Shown here piece by piece: positions 19,062-28,277 of a stretch of 64,000 bases of DNA. The notes under the pieces were generated by a model that worked only from the letters and a program-made list of their open reading frames with translations, was not told where the DNA came from and searched no databases. The stretch is from Vicingaceae bacterium (GTDB taxonomy: Bacteria; Bacteroidota; Bacteroidia; Flavobacteriales_E; Vicingaceae), in contig JAOKVV010000005.1 in the NCBI GenBank assembly GCA_028336925.1, positions 1 to 64,000 of the forward strand, given 5' to 3'. Made by a program: the position numbers and the translations under genes. Every line of letters begins with the position of its first letter. The stretch's first letter is position 1.

Positions 19062-20324
19062 TTAATAGTGACACTTAGCGCATTCGATGCCGCCTAACTC
19101 ATCAACATTTATAACACCGTTTTCTAAATATTTTGCTTTAATGTCTGCAGGTAATCTTTTATGAATTTCATCATAATAGCCATTACCTTCAGTTTGTACT
19201 TTCGTTTCTCTGTGGCAATCAATGCACCACCCCATAGTAAGAGGAGCAAATTGCTTACCTACTGTGTACTCCTCAACTGGACCATGACATTTAGCACAGT
19301 CAATTTGTCCTACTGTTACGTGTTGTGAGTGATTGAAGTATACATGATCAGGCAAGTTGTGAACTTTAATCCATTTTATTGGAGAAGTATTATCGCCATA
19401 AGTTTTAGTTACAGGATCAAAATCTAATGCCTTGTAAATTTTAGCAATTTCTTCTTTTCCATATTGAGGACCTTCATTTATGTACGTATGACAATTCATA
19501 CACAAATTTGCAGAAGGTATACCTGCGGATTTACTATTTCTAGCACCGCTATGGCAATAATTACAATCAATTTTATTTTCACCTGCGTGCAATTGGTGCG
19601 AAAATTTAATTGGCTGCTCAGGCTCGTAACCCGTGTAAACACCTACATTCAGTGCAGTATCCCAACCTGCTTTCGCAATTAAAAGGATAATTCCTAGAAC
19701 AAATAAAACCACGAACTTTCTGTTACTAGCACCCCAAGCTACTAAAGCAGACCACATTCCTTTCTCCTCTTCAACATCTCCACCTTTTATGGCAGAATCT
19801 AACGAGTAGTTTACTTTTCTAAGAACTCCTATGACAATCAATAAAATAATAATGGCGCCAAAAAATATGTAGTAGGTGCTATTATCATCCACAGGCACTA
19901 CATCAGCTAAAACTGCAGTGTCTCCCGCAGCTCCTGCAGCAGGAACCGCTGCGGCTGCCGCAGCATTAGCTTCATCTACATATGCAAAAATTGCCTTTAT
20001 CTCTTCGTCATTTACAGGCTGATTAGGCATAATCACCTTATTAAACTTCTCATAGACAGCAATAGCCTGAGCGTCTCCAGATTTTATTAGCGCTTGAGAC
20101 CCTTTCACCCATTCTAAAATCCAAGACATTTCATACTTTTCAGTAACTCCTTTCATTCCGGGACCTACTAAAACATTATCACCAGTATAGTGGCAAGATG
20201 CACAGTATGATTTAAATAACTTCTCACCATCTTGAGCACTGGAGAGATTTGATGAAAAAACGAATAGTGCAAGGAATACTCCGTACAAATTCAATTTAAT
20301 CGACCTATGAGAAAATGCGTTCAT
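19062..20324 (-). CDS. actA: ACIII multihaem cytochrome c subunit ActA (six CxxCH sites)
   Basis: 420 residues from ATG 20324 (the track's TTG at 20351 gives an atypical signal). A signal peptide ends at SNLSSAQ. Then comes a monohaem cytochrome c domain (SYCASCHY) with an Ala-rich linker, a membrane helix near residues 155-175, a second hydrophobic segment, and a pentahaem domain with CNYCH, CMNCH, CAKCH, CIDCH and a final CAKCHY. The total is six haem motifs rather than the five of the basic ActA. It is the first gene of the operon, about 60 bases after a TAnnTTTG element. Confidence 0.94.
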   Translation of the reverse strand: MNAFSHRSIKLNLYGVFLALFVFSSNLSSAQDGEKLFKSYCASCHYTGDNVLVGPGMKGVTEKYEMSWILEWVKGSQALIKSGDAQAIAVYEKFNKVIMPNQPVNDEEIKAIFAYVDEANAAAAAAVPAAGAAGDTAVLADVVPVDDNSTYYIFFGAIIILLIVIGVLRKVNYSLDSAIKGGDVEEEKGMWSALVAWGASNRKFVVLFVLGIILLIAKAGWDTALNVGVYTGYEPEQPIKFSHQLHAGENKIDCNYCHSGARNSKSAGIPSANLCMNCHTYINEGPQYGKEEIAKIYKALDFDPVTKTYGDNTSPIKWIKVHNLPDHVYFNHSQHVTVGQIDCAKCHGPVEEYTVGKQFAPLTMGWCIDCHRETKVQTEGNGYYDEIHKRLPADIKAKYLENGVINVDELGGIECAKCHY

Positions 20325-20384
20325 ATTTAATGTATTACGTTTATGTCGCAACTAAATTCTATTTTTCGCTTTTATTACGAGACG

Positions 20385-20392
20385 CAAATTTA
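20385..20392 (-). promoter_or_regulatory. Likely -7 element of the act-cox operon promoter
   Basis: The minus strand reads TAAATTTG, matching the Bacteroidota -7 consensus TAnnTTTG, 60 bases before the actA ATG. I did not find a well-spaced -33 TTG, so support is partial. Confidence 0.4.
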
Positions 20393-20581
20393 AAAGAAAC
20401 ATCGTTTTTAGCTCACTATTTAAGGCAAAATAAACTTTCTAATCTCTAATTTATAATGATTCTAAATAAAGTAAAAAGCTTGCTAATTCTGTATTATTTA
20501 CTCTAAGGTTTCTTTTTGATTTTTTAAAAATTGACAAAAAATGTGGCACGAAAATTATTAATATTGTCAAAAAGTCTAACA

Positions 20582-21031
20582 ATGAAATTAATTATAACAC
20601 TCAATTTGATAATTATTCAAGCAATTGCATTTAGTCAAAACCAAACAACATTAAATGAAAAGCATGAAGACTTTAAACTTGAGATCATGGATACGATAAG
20701 CTCAGTAATGGACACTGGTAGAATCGAGATCCTTGAGAATAATACTATTGGTGTCCTGCTAGAAAAATTCAATTCGACAAAGAAAAATATAGGGTATAGA
20801 ATCCAAATCCATTCAGGACTTTCAAGAGCTGAAACATTAAAATCTCAAACTAACTTCATGAAACTCTATCCCAATATGAACACTTATGTTATCTATCAGC
20901 AGCCAAACTTTAAACTACGAGTTGGAGATTTTGAAGAAAGACTTTCTGTTAACAAATTCTATGAAGAAATGAAAGAGATATTTCCCGGTGCATTTATTAT
21001 AAAAGATAAGATAACACCAGTCCTTAATTAA
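20582..21031 (+). CDS. Secreted SPOR-domain-like protein
   Basis: 149 residues from ATG 20582 (MKLIITLNLIIIQAIAFSQ), a signal peptide; the track start at 20531 is a TTG that would bury the signal. The C-terminal ~75 residues (GYRIQIHSGLSRAETLKS ... PNFKLRVGDFEERL) look like a SPOR fold, which in the family binds denuded peptidoglycan glycan strands. The N-terminal half is polar and helical. The stop overlaps the PorE-like gene by 8 bases in a tail-to-tail layout. Periplasmic location and peptidoglycan binding are inferred. Confidence 0.75.
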   Translation: MKLIITLNLIIIQAIAFSQNQTTLNEKHEDFKLEIMDTISSVMDTGRIEILENNTIGVLLEKFNSTKKNIGYRIQIHSGLSRAETLKSQTNFMKLYPNMNTYVIYQQPNFKLRVGDFEERLSVNKFYEEMKEIFPGAFIIKDKITPVLN

Positions 21032-22988
21032 CTTGAGTTACCCTAAATGCTGTTCTTCGGTTCTTCGCCCGACCTTTCACGTTATCATTAGAAGCTATAG
21101 GTTGTTCTGAACCGTAACCTACAAATGACAACCGCTCTTTGTCTATGCCGTTTTGAATTAAAAAATCATAAACAGTTTGGGCCCTATTTTCAGATAAAGT
21201 TTTATTAAGAGCACCTGAACCTACATTATCAGTATGCCCCTCTATTTGGATACTAACAGCACTATTATCCTTCATAAACTCTGTTAATTTAGTCAATTCA
21301 GCTTTAGAGTTAGCTAACAAATCGAACTCATTAGTAGCGTAAAAAATATTTTTAAGAACTACACGCTCTCCTATTTTAATTTTTTGCAATTCTATATTCT
21401 TTCGATAAGGCTCATTACCATCGTTTTGTTGGAGCGTAAAATTCTCTGAATAAAATAAGTAACCAGGTTTTGAAACATTTAAAGCATAATCCTTAGACAA
21501 TGGCAAGGCAACTAGAAAACTACCATCAATCGCATCAGACGAAGCAGAGATTACCGTTTCTGAATTCTCTAAGTTTAGCAATTCAAATTGACTTTGAATT
21601 GGTTTTCTAGTTTCAGCATCTACAACAGTTCCTACCAAATAAGAAACAGGATTAGGCTGAATAACTTTCGGCAATTCAAACTCATATAAATCTAACCCAC
21701 CAAAACCTCCTTCCCGATCAGAAGCAAAATATGCCTTCTGCGCATCAGGAGAAATTAAAATTGAGTTTTCGCTTACGTGAGTATTGATTGGATAGCCCAG
21801 ATTCCTTGGAAGAGACCATTCACCCTTTTCATTCATTTTAGTTATAAAAATATCAAGACCACCCATACCTGGATGCCCGTCTGATGAAAAGTAGAGCGTT
21901 TGTCCATCAGGATGGATAAACACAGACTCTTCATTCTTTTTCGTATTAATATGAGCAGGCAAAGCAACAGGCATTTTCCAATAACCATCATTTCCAACTT
22001 CTGAAACAAAAATATCACTATGCGAAAAGCCTGACTTTTCTTTAACTCGTTTAATATAATAAAGCGTTTTACCATCAGCGCTAAAAGATGGTTGGGTTTC
22101 CCAAGACCTAGAATTAATTTCCGAACCTAGGTTTTGAGGGACTGACCATTTAGGACCTTGTCGTTGACTAAAGAACAAATCACAACTACCTAACCCTTTT
22201 CTACCACCGCCATAATCTCCATACAACTCACAAGCAGTAAATATTAATAGCTTACCGTCAGCTGATAAAGAAGGAGCTCCTTCATTATTTTCTGTATTTA
22301 TAGGTAATCCTAGCGCTAATGACTTACTCCATTGTGCATCTTCTAATTTACTTACATAAAAATCTTCATTGTATTTTGCAGGCGTATTTGGTGCAGGAAG
22401 TTGACGGGTATATAATAAGGTAGAACCGTCAACAGTGATACTTGGAAAATACTCGGGCAAAGAAGAATTAACTCCTGGACCTAAATTAATCGGATTAAAA
22501 GGAACGGGATTTTTAATAGCTTCCAAAGCAAATGAAAGGTCATCTAATTTAAGTTCTGCATCAGCTCTCAGTTTCGGATCAGCCACGGGAAATTTTAAAA
22601 ACTCTTGGAATGCCTTTTCTGATTTCTGATATTCTCCTTTTTCGAACAATAATTGTCCTACAAAAAAGACAGTATTAGAAGAAAAGCGAGGGTTTATTTG
22701 CAAAGCACTTTCAAAAGCACTTAAAGCTTCTTCTTTCTGCTTCATATCAACATAGATATAACCCATCAGCGTATATGCTTCAACAAAATTTGGGTCGCGC
22801 TCTAGAGCAGATGTTAAAGATGAAATAGCAGCGGAAAGCTCATAATTTTGGTATTGAACTTTTGCAACATCAAATAACTTTGCAGCCTTCTTATCTGATG
22901 TAGACAGGGAATTATTTTGAGCAATATTAACTTGACAAGAAAATAGAAAGGCAAGAAAAACGAAGAAATAAGCCTGAAAAAGTTTCAT
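21024..22988 (-). CDS. PorE-like OmpA-family protein (TPR, propeller, CRD, OmpA)
   Basis: 654 residues. A signal peptide is followed by TPR repeats (about 30-140), WD40/PD40-like propeller repeats (about 190-440; SADGKLLIFTA, SADGKTLYYIK, HPDGQTLYFSS, SPDAQKAYFAS), a carboxypeptidase-regulatory-like domain (YLVGTVVDAETRKPIQ, about 450-540) and an OmpA C-terminal domain (IQIEGHTDNVGS ... RAKNRRTAFRV). This domain order is that of PorE, the T9SS component that binds peptidoglycan in Porphyromonas. Paralogues with the same order are common in the phylum, so the exact role is open. It starts 9 bases after queE. Confidence 0.8.
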   Translation of the reverse strand: MKLFQAYFFVFLAFLFSCQVNIAQNNSLSTSDKKAAKLFDVAKVQYQNYELSAAISSLTSALERDPNFVEAYTLMGYIYVDMKQKEEALSAFESALQINPRFSSNTVFFVGQLLFEKGEYQKSEKAFQEFLKFPVADPKLRADAELKLDDLSFALEAIKNPVPFNPINLGPGVNSSLPEYFPSITVDGSTLLYTRQLPAPNTPAKYNEDFYVSKLEDAQWSKSLALGLPINTENNEGAPSLSADGKLLIFTACELYGDYGGGRKGLGSCDLFFSQRQGPKWSVPQNLGSEINSRSWETQPSFSADGKTLYYIKRVKEKSGFSHSDIFVSEVGNDGYWKMPVALPAHINTKKNEESVFIHPDGQTLYFSSDGHPGMGGLDIFITKMNEKGEWSLPRNLGYPINTHVSENSILISPDAQKAYFASDREGGFGGLDLYEFELPKVIQPNPVSYLVGTVVDAETRKPIQSQFELLNLENSETVISASSDAIDGSFLVALPLSKDYALNVSKPGYLFYSENFTLQQNDGNEPYRKNIELQKIKIGERVVLKNIFYATNEFDLLANSKAELTKLTEFMKDNSAVSIQIEGHTDNVGSGALNKTLSENRAQTVYDFLIQNGIDKERLSFVGYGSEQPIASNDNVKGRAKNRRTAFRVTQVN

Positions 22989-22997
22989 AATAAAATA

Positions 22998-23633
22998 TTA
23001 AGGTACATCTATATATTTATGGGATTGAACTGAAATAGACCATTCAGAATTATTCTTTACATACTCGACTATTTGTGGCATCATACTTTCTGATTTACTC
23101 CATTCGACCTGAAGGTATAGTTTGCAATTTGAATTTACTTTAGCGCGATGCTGTTCGGCCCATTTGAAATCATCTTTATTAAAAATAATTACTTTCAATT
23201 CGTGTGCCAATTGATAAAATTCATCCTTGGGAGGACTATTTTTCTTAGGAGATAAACAAATCCAATCCCACTGTCCAGTAAGTGGAAAAGCTCCTGATGT
23301 TTCCATTGCTAAAAATTTATTGGCTTTTTTTAATTGCTCAGTTAAGGGAACTAGATTGTAAGTTACCGGTTCTCCACCTGTAATTACAACTAAATCAGAT
23401 TTACCTTCTAAAGCAAGTTTAGAAATTGCCTCAACAGTCATTAATGGATGATTGGTTGCCTCCCAGCTGTCTTTCACATCACACCAATGACAGCCTACTG
23501 TGCAACCTCCAAGGCGAACAAAGTAAGCCGCCTTTCCTGATTGATAACCTTCTCCCTGAATGGTATAGAAATACTCCATTACAGGAAGGAGCTCACCTTG
23601 TTGAACTTGATTGATCTCTTCTTGGGTTTTCAT
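22998..23633 (-). CDS. queE: 7-carboxy-7-deazaguanine synthase QueE
   Basis: 211 residues from ATG 23633 (MKTQEEINQVQQGELLPVMEYF). Radical SAM enzyme of queuosine synthesis that contracts 6-carboxy-tetrahydropterin to 7-carboxy-7-deazaguanine. The cluster motif is GGCTVGCHWCDVKDSW (CxxxCxxC), preceded by YTIQGEGYQSGKAAYFVRL. The track's 35-residue N-terminal extension reads through the intergenic DNA and part of the tRNA-Pro gene, so it is rejected. The same pathway's last enzyme, QueG, lies at 6479. Confidence 0.95.
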   Translation of the reverse strand: MKTQEEINQVQQGELLPVMEYFYTIQGEGYQSGKAAYFVRLGGCTVGCHWCDVKDSWEATNHPLMTVEAISKLALEGKSDLVVITGGEPVTYNLVPLTEQLKKANKFLAMETSGAFPLTGQWDWICLSPKKNSPPKDEFYQLAHELKVIIFNKDDFKWAEQHRAKVNSNCKLYLQVEWSKSESMMPQIVEYVKNNSEWSISVQSHKYIDVP

Positions 23634-23688
23634 TTTTATAAATATGATCCAAAGACTTGAAGCCCATTTTATAAATGGTAGGATAAAG

Positions 23689-23763
23689 TCGGGACGAGTG
23701 GATTCGAACCACCGCTCTCGCGCCCCCCAGACGCGCACTTTAACCGGACTAAGCTACGTCCCG
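23689..23763 (-). tRNA. tRNA-Pro(GGG)
   Basis: On the minus strand the 75-nt sequence begins CGGGACGTAGCTTAGTCCGG and folds into a cloverleaf. The acceptor stem is CGGGACG/CGTCCCG with discriminator A, the anticodon arm CGCGT-CTGGGGG-GCGCG gives anticodon GGG after T33, and the T-arm has TTCGAAT. The CCA end is not encoded. It reads CCC and CCU proline codons. Confidence 0.95.
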
Positions 23764-23828
23764 AATGATTAACAAAAGTAAAAAGCATAAATGTAATAAT
23801 CTAACATTTTAGGTAATATTTAAATTGA

Positions 23829-23836
23829 TAAATTTG
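23829..23836 (+). promoter_or_regulatory. Likely -7 element for trxB
   Basis: TAAATTTG matches TAnnTTTG and lies 36 bases before the trxB ATG, in the 109-base gap after the divergent tRNA gene. No clear -33 TTG is seen at the ideal spacing. Confidence 0.4.
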
Positions 23837-23872
23837 GAAACTTAAAATAACTAAAACACAATTATAAAATAT

Positions 23873-24832
23873 ATGTCAACACAAGCAACAAATGAGACCC
23901 CGGAACACGTAAAATGTTTAATAATTGGATCAGGACCTGCAGGCTATACCGCCGCCATTTATGCAGCTAGAGCAGATATGAATCCAGTTATGTATCAAGG
24001 GCTACAACCAGGTGGTCAACTAACAATTACAACTGAAGTAGAAAACTTTCCAGGCTATCCTGATGGAGCGCAAGGCCCTGAAATGATGATTGAATTTGAA
24101 AAACAAGCAAAACGATTTGGTACTGATGTGAGATTTGGGATGATTACGGAAGTTGATTTTACAGGTCCAATACATAAAGTAAAAGTCGATGGAAAAAAAA
24201 TAATTACTGCTGATAGTGTTATCATCTCAACGGGAGCTTCAGCAAAATGGCTAGGATTGGAGTCAGAACAAAGATTAAACGGCTTTGGGGTAAGTGCATG
24301 TGCTGTTTGTGATGGGTTTTTCTATAAAGGACAAGAAGTTGCAATAGTCGGTGGCGGAGACACGGCAGCAGAAGAAGCGTCATACTTAGCAAAACTTTGC
24401 AAAAAGGTAACAATGCTTGTAAGAAAGGATGAATTGAGAGCCTCCAAAGCAATGCAGCATAGAGTTCTAAACACTCCGAATATCGAAGTATTATTTAATC
24501 ATGAAACAAAAGAAATTGTTGGAGAAAAAGCAGTTGAAGGCGTTCGAGTGTTAAATAGTGCTAATGGAAAAGAAAAAACTATTCCTGTAACAGGTTTTTT
24601 TGTTGCAATTGGACACAAACCAAACACGGATATTTTCAAAAATTGGCTGGATATGGATAGTGTTGGATATTTAAAGGTAACTCCAGGAAGTACTAAAACT
24701 AATATTGAAGGAGTATTTGCTTCGGGGGATGCTGCGGACAAAATATACAGACAAGCAGTAACCGCTGCAGGAACAGGCTGTATGGCAGCTTTAGATGCAG
24801 AAAGATACTTAGCAGACAAAGGAATTCACTAA
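23873..24832 (+). CDS. trxB: Thioredoxin reductase
   Basis: 319 residues. NADPH-dependent FAD enzyme that reduces thioredoxin in the cytoplasm. Seen: FAD site GSGPAGYTAAIYAARA near residue 18, redox pair CAVCDG in GVSACAVCDGFFYKG, NADPH site VGGGDTAAEEA, and the C-terminal FAD motif GVFASGDAADKIYRQAVTAAGTG. Length is typical. It stands alone, with its own probable promoter and a strong terminator. Confidence 0.97.
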   Translation: MSTQATNETPEHVKCLIIGSGPAGYTAAIYAARADMNPVMYQGLQPGGQLTITTEVENFPGYPDGAQGPEMMIEFEKQAKRFGTDVRFGMITEVDFTGPIHKVKVDGKKIITADSVIISTGASAKWLGLESEQRLNGFGVSACAVCDGFFYKGQEVAIVGGGDTAAEEASYLAKLCKKVTMLVRKDELRASKAMQHRVLNTPNIEVLFNHETKEIVGEKAVEGVRVLNSANGKEKTIPVTGFFVAIGHKPNTDIFKNWLDMDSVGYLKVTPGSTKTNIEGVFASGDAADKIYRQAVTAAGTGCMAALDAERYLADKGIH

Positions 24833-24871
24833 GTAGAAACAACCATTTTATAAAGTATTACGTCAAAAGCG

Positions 24872-24903
24872 AGGAATCTTAATGTAGATTCCTTATTTTT
24901 TTA
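24872..24903 (+). terminator. Rho-independent terminator of trxB
   Basis: AGGAATCT pairs with AGATTCCT around a 6-nt loop, followed by a T-rich run (ATTTTTTT...). Confidence 0.8.
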
Positions 24904-24942
24904 ATATTTTTATGGCCAAGAATATATTTATTTAGAATTCAT

Positions 24943-27900
24943 ATGAAAAAATTATTATCCTTTCTAGCATTTACGTTTTCAATTGTTACATTAACATTCG
25001 GTCAAGCTACAGACCTAAAAGTAGTGAGTTTAACAGCTCCAACTGATGGTTGTGACCTAAAAATTAACGAAGATGTTAAGGTAAGAGTGCAGAATGTTGG
25101 TGCAACACAAATATTTGGGAATGTTACTTTTACCTACATTTTAGATGGAGGGACCCCTGTAACAGAATTAGTTACAGGAGCTACAATACTTCCACAGGCA
25201 TTTTATACACACACATTTGTTACAAAAGCTGATTTATCTGCAGTAACCTCTTTTACATTTACATTGGCTGCAACAGTTGCCAATGATATAAGCGCATTAA
25301 ATGATACGTTAAGAAATCAAGTTGTTTCGAACTTAGTTCTTCAATTTCCTTACTTCAACGATTTTTCTAGTTTCGGAAACAATTCCTTAGGAAATTTGCC
25401 AGGTGGATTTATTTCTTCGCCAAATGCATTAGCCAGTTATTCATGGAGAGCAAGAAACACCAGTACAACTGCGGCAACAGGTCCGCAAACAGATAACACC
25501 CCTACCGGCGTTTCGAGATTTTTAATGGTTGATGGAGCGCAAGGCACAGGTGGCAATGAGTCAACATTTGAAAGCCCATGTGTTAGTTTATTAGGTGTAT
25601 CAACACCTGTTCTTGAATTTTATTACCATATGCATGGTATAAACATGGGAACTTTATATGTAGAGGCAAAAAGTGACCAATTTACAAGCTGGGCAAGACT
25701 TGACTCGATAGTAGGAAGACAACAAACGAATAGATCTCAACCATGGAGAAAGAAGTCAATAGGTTTAACACAATTTGCAGGGCAATTTATGACGTTTAGG
25801 TTTATTGCAAAAAGATCTGCATCAGGAAACTTTGGAAATATTGCAATTGATGATATCGGTATTGTATTGCCTGATACGGGTCAAGTTCAGTTAGTATCTA
25901 TTACTTCTCCAACAGATGGACTTTGTAATTACAGTAGTTGCGAACCCGTAAAATTCAGAATCAAAAATGTAGGAAATGACACATTAAAATCTATTCAAGG
26001 GCAATACACTATTGATGGAGGGACTCCTGTAAGTCAATTGTTCCCGTTATTAATACCTCCTTTCAAATCAGCTACAATTACTTTTGCACAATGTGCAGAC
26101 CTTTCAATTCCGAAAACCTATTCTATTTCAGGTAAGTTAATATTAAATACAGATACTGATACAACTGATAATATTTTCTCGATTTCCGTTGATCATTTAT
26201 CTCCAATAACAATTCCTTACTTTGAAGATTTTGAGGGATTTAATATCAGTAATTCATCTAGTGCACCTAATAATTCAGGGAATCATCCAAACGGTTGGAG
26301 AACAAATCCAATTTTTTCGGCCTCAGCTAGTGCGTTTAAATGGATAGTAGGAAGAGGAGTTGCAAATCCAGGTGGCGCCACAGGTCCAAACAAAGACCAC
26401 ACAAGAGGCAATTCTATAGGTAAGTACTTTTATGCTGATGGAAATGAAGGTTCTCCCTTTCAGGTATCATATTTAGAGTCCACATGTATCGATTTTACAA
26501 ATGTTCTTGCTCCAAGATTGAAATATTGGTATCATATGTTTGGTTTTGATATGGGCGACCTGTTCGTTGAAGTTGATTCTGATCAAGGTTGGATACAAGT
26601 AGACAGCTTAAAAGGTCAAGATCAAGATCAAAATACAAGTGCCTCAGCTTGGAAATTGAGAACAGTAAATATTGAGCCATTTGTTAAAGGAAAACAGGCT
26701 CGAATTAGGTTTATAGCTACCAAAGGAGGTACAGGTTTTGCCTCTACAATGGCAATCGATGATATTTTTATTTATGATTTAACTGATATTGATGTAGGGC
26801 CTGTAAGAATGGTATCTCCTGACACAACTAGATTTTCTTGTTATAATTCAAACCAAGAAATTGGCGTTCTATTACAAAATTTTGGTTCTCAAAGTATTGA
26901 TTTTTCAATAGATACTACAAAACTCACTGCATTTATAACGAAGAATGGGACACCATGGGATACGGCAACCTATTTATTATCAAATAATAATTTCCACGAT
27001 AACAAAGTTTTAAAAACAGATGAGATCGATACTGTGTTTTTTACAGGCATAGATATGTCAGAAATAGGCGCTAATTATGGTTTTACTATCGTAACGGACA
27101 TGTTAACAGGATTAGATACTGTTCCGGGAACAGATACTCTTAGACCGGACGATATAATTACACGAAGATTGGCAGGAACTGCGTTCTCTTCTGCAACAAC
27201 AGTTTGCGAAGGTACAGGAATTACATTAAGTGATACAACATTCTTTGGTGCTATTCAATGGCAAAGACAAATCGGAAGTCAATGGTTCAATGAGTTTGGG
27301 CCAAACAAGGATTCAGCTAATTATGTTGTATTACCTCCAAATGCAGTTAATACTTACAGAGCGAAAATATGCGACAGCACTTATTCAAATACCTTAACTG
27401 TTAATGTAACTAAAGTACCTGTTCCAACTGCTATCGATGATACTATATGTGGACCAGGACAAATCAACCTAGGTGCAATACAACCTGCAGGTGTTACTCG
27501 CGTATTCTGGTACTCGGACCCTATTGCGCCAGGAGTATTGACCTTTGGTACAAGTTATTCTAGAAACTTAGACACTACTTCAGTGTTTTATATTGGAGCC
27601 ATTAAAGATTCTTGCTTTTCAGGAAGAGTGCCCGTTAAAGGAACAGTAGCTTCATTTCCTACTATAGAGTTTTCAAGTTTAGATACTATTATTTGTAGCG
27701 ACACTACCTATTATTTAAATGCAGGGGCAAACTTAGGATTAAACGCAACATACTTATGGTCAAGTAACGACCCTAATGTTGATGGTAAAAACATCCAAAC
27801 AATTGGTGTTGACCCTACAAGATTAAATTTAAATACAAAATATCATTATTCAGTGGAAGTTCTATCAAACGGCTTATGTCAAACAATTTCTGATAGTGTT

Positions 27901-28200
27901 TTCATTACAATAACTGATACTTGTAAGGTAGGCATTAAGGATTTAAGTTTACTAGGAGAGCTATCTGTATTTCCTAACCCGACTAATGGAATAGTGACCC
28001 TACAAATAGAAACTGAGCAAGCAGCTAAAGCAAACATTCAAATTATTTCTATGAGGGGTGAAGTAATTTACGAAAGACAAAACATCAATACTCTAGGATT
28101 TAACGAGCAGTTTGATTTATCAAAGTATGCTAAAGGTATTTATTACCTAAGATTAATTTCTGACGAAGAAAGTGTGGTCAAAAAAATTATACTTCGATAG
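24943..28200 (+). CDS. Large modular secreted protein with T9SS sorting domain
   Basis: 1085 residues with a signal peptide (MKKLLSFLAFTFSIVTLTFGQ). Two tandem modules follow, each a CARDB-like domain with IDGGTPV/LDGGTPV and a MAM/lectin-like domain opening FPYFNDF or IPYFEDF and containing FYYHMHGINMG or YWYHMFGFDMG. A third CARDB-like domain (DIDVGPVRMVSP) and Ig-like domains (TTVCEGTGITLSD) come next. The end, LSVFPNPTNGIVTLQIE ... GIYYLRLISDEE, is a T9SS type A sorting domain. By architecture it is an adhesin-like surface or secreted protein; the ligand is unknown. Confidence 0.85.
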   Translation: MKKLLSFLAFTFSIVTLTFGQATDLKVVSLTAPTDGCDLKINEDVKVRVQNVGATQIFGNVTFTYILDGGTPVTELVTGATILPQAFYTHTFVTKADLSAVTSFTFTLAATVANDISALNDTLRNQVVSNLVLQFPYFNDFSSFGNNSLGNLPGGFISSPNALASYSWRARNTSTTAATGPQTDNTPTGVSRFLMVDGAQGTGGNESTFESPCVSLLGVSTPVLEFYYHMHGINMGTLYVEAKSDQFTSWARLDSIVGRQQTNRSQPWRKKSIGLTQFAGQFMTFRFIAKRSASGNFGNIAIDDIGIVLPDTGQVQLVSITSPTDGLCNYSSCEPVKFRIKNVGNDTLKSIQGQYTIDGGTPVSQLFPLLIPPFKSATITFAQCADLSIPKTYSISGKLILNTDTDTTDNIFSISVDHLSPITIPYFEDFEGFNISNSSSAPNNSGNHPNGWRTNPIFSASASAFKWIVGRGVANPGGATGPNKDHTRGNSIGKYFYADGNEGSPFQVSYLESTCIDFTNVLAPRLKYWYHMFGFDMGDLFVEVDSDQGWIQVDSLKGQDQDQNTSASAWKLRTVNIEPFVKGKQARIRFIATKGGTGFASTMAIDDIFIYDLTDIDVGPVRMVSPDTTRFSCYNSNQEIGVLLQNFGSQSIDFSIDTTKLTAFITKNGTPWDTATYLLSNNNFHDNKVLKTDEIDTVFFTGIDMSEIGANYGFTIVTDMLTGLDTVPGTDTLRPDDIITRRLAGTAFSSATTVCEGTGITLSDTTFFGAIQWQRQIGSQWFNEFGPNKDSANYVVLPPNAVNTYRAKICDSTYSNTLTVNVTKVPVPTAIDDTICGPGQINLGAIQPAGVTRVFWYSDPIAPGVLTFGTSYSRNLDTTSVFYIGAIKDSCFSGRVPVKGTVASFPTIEFSSLDTIICSDTTYYLNAGANLGLNATYLWSSNDPNVDGKNIQTIGVDPTRLNLNTKYHYSVEVLSNGLCQTISDSVFITITDTCKVGIKDLSLLGELSVFPNPTNGIVTLQIETEQAAKANIQIISMRGEVIYERQNINTLGFNEQFDLSKYAKGIYYLRLISDEESVVKKIILR

Positions 28201-28225
28201 TTCACACTTTGAAGTAAAGACAAAA

Positions 28226-28262
28226 GAAAGGCTCATGGATTAATCCATGAGCCTTTCTTTTT
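28226..28262. terminator. Bidirectional terminator between convergent genes
   Basis: A near-perfect palindrome, AAAGGCTCATGGAT/ATCCATGAGCCTTT, has an A-rich left and T-rich right flank. It can serve both the T9SS protein gene (+) and recJ (-). Confidence 0.85.
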
Positions 28263-28277
28263 ATATCAAACAACTAT

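Noticed and set aside
23634-23738. N-terminal extension of QueE in the ORF track
   Set aside because: It reads antisense-free through non-coding DNA and into the tRNA-Pro gene on the same strand; family proteins start near MKTQEE.
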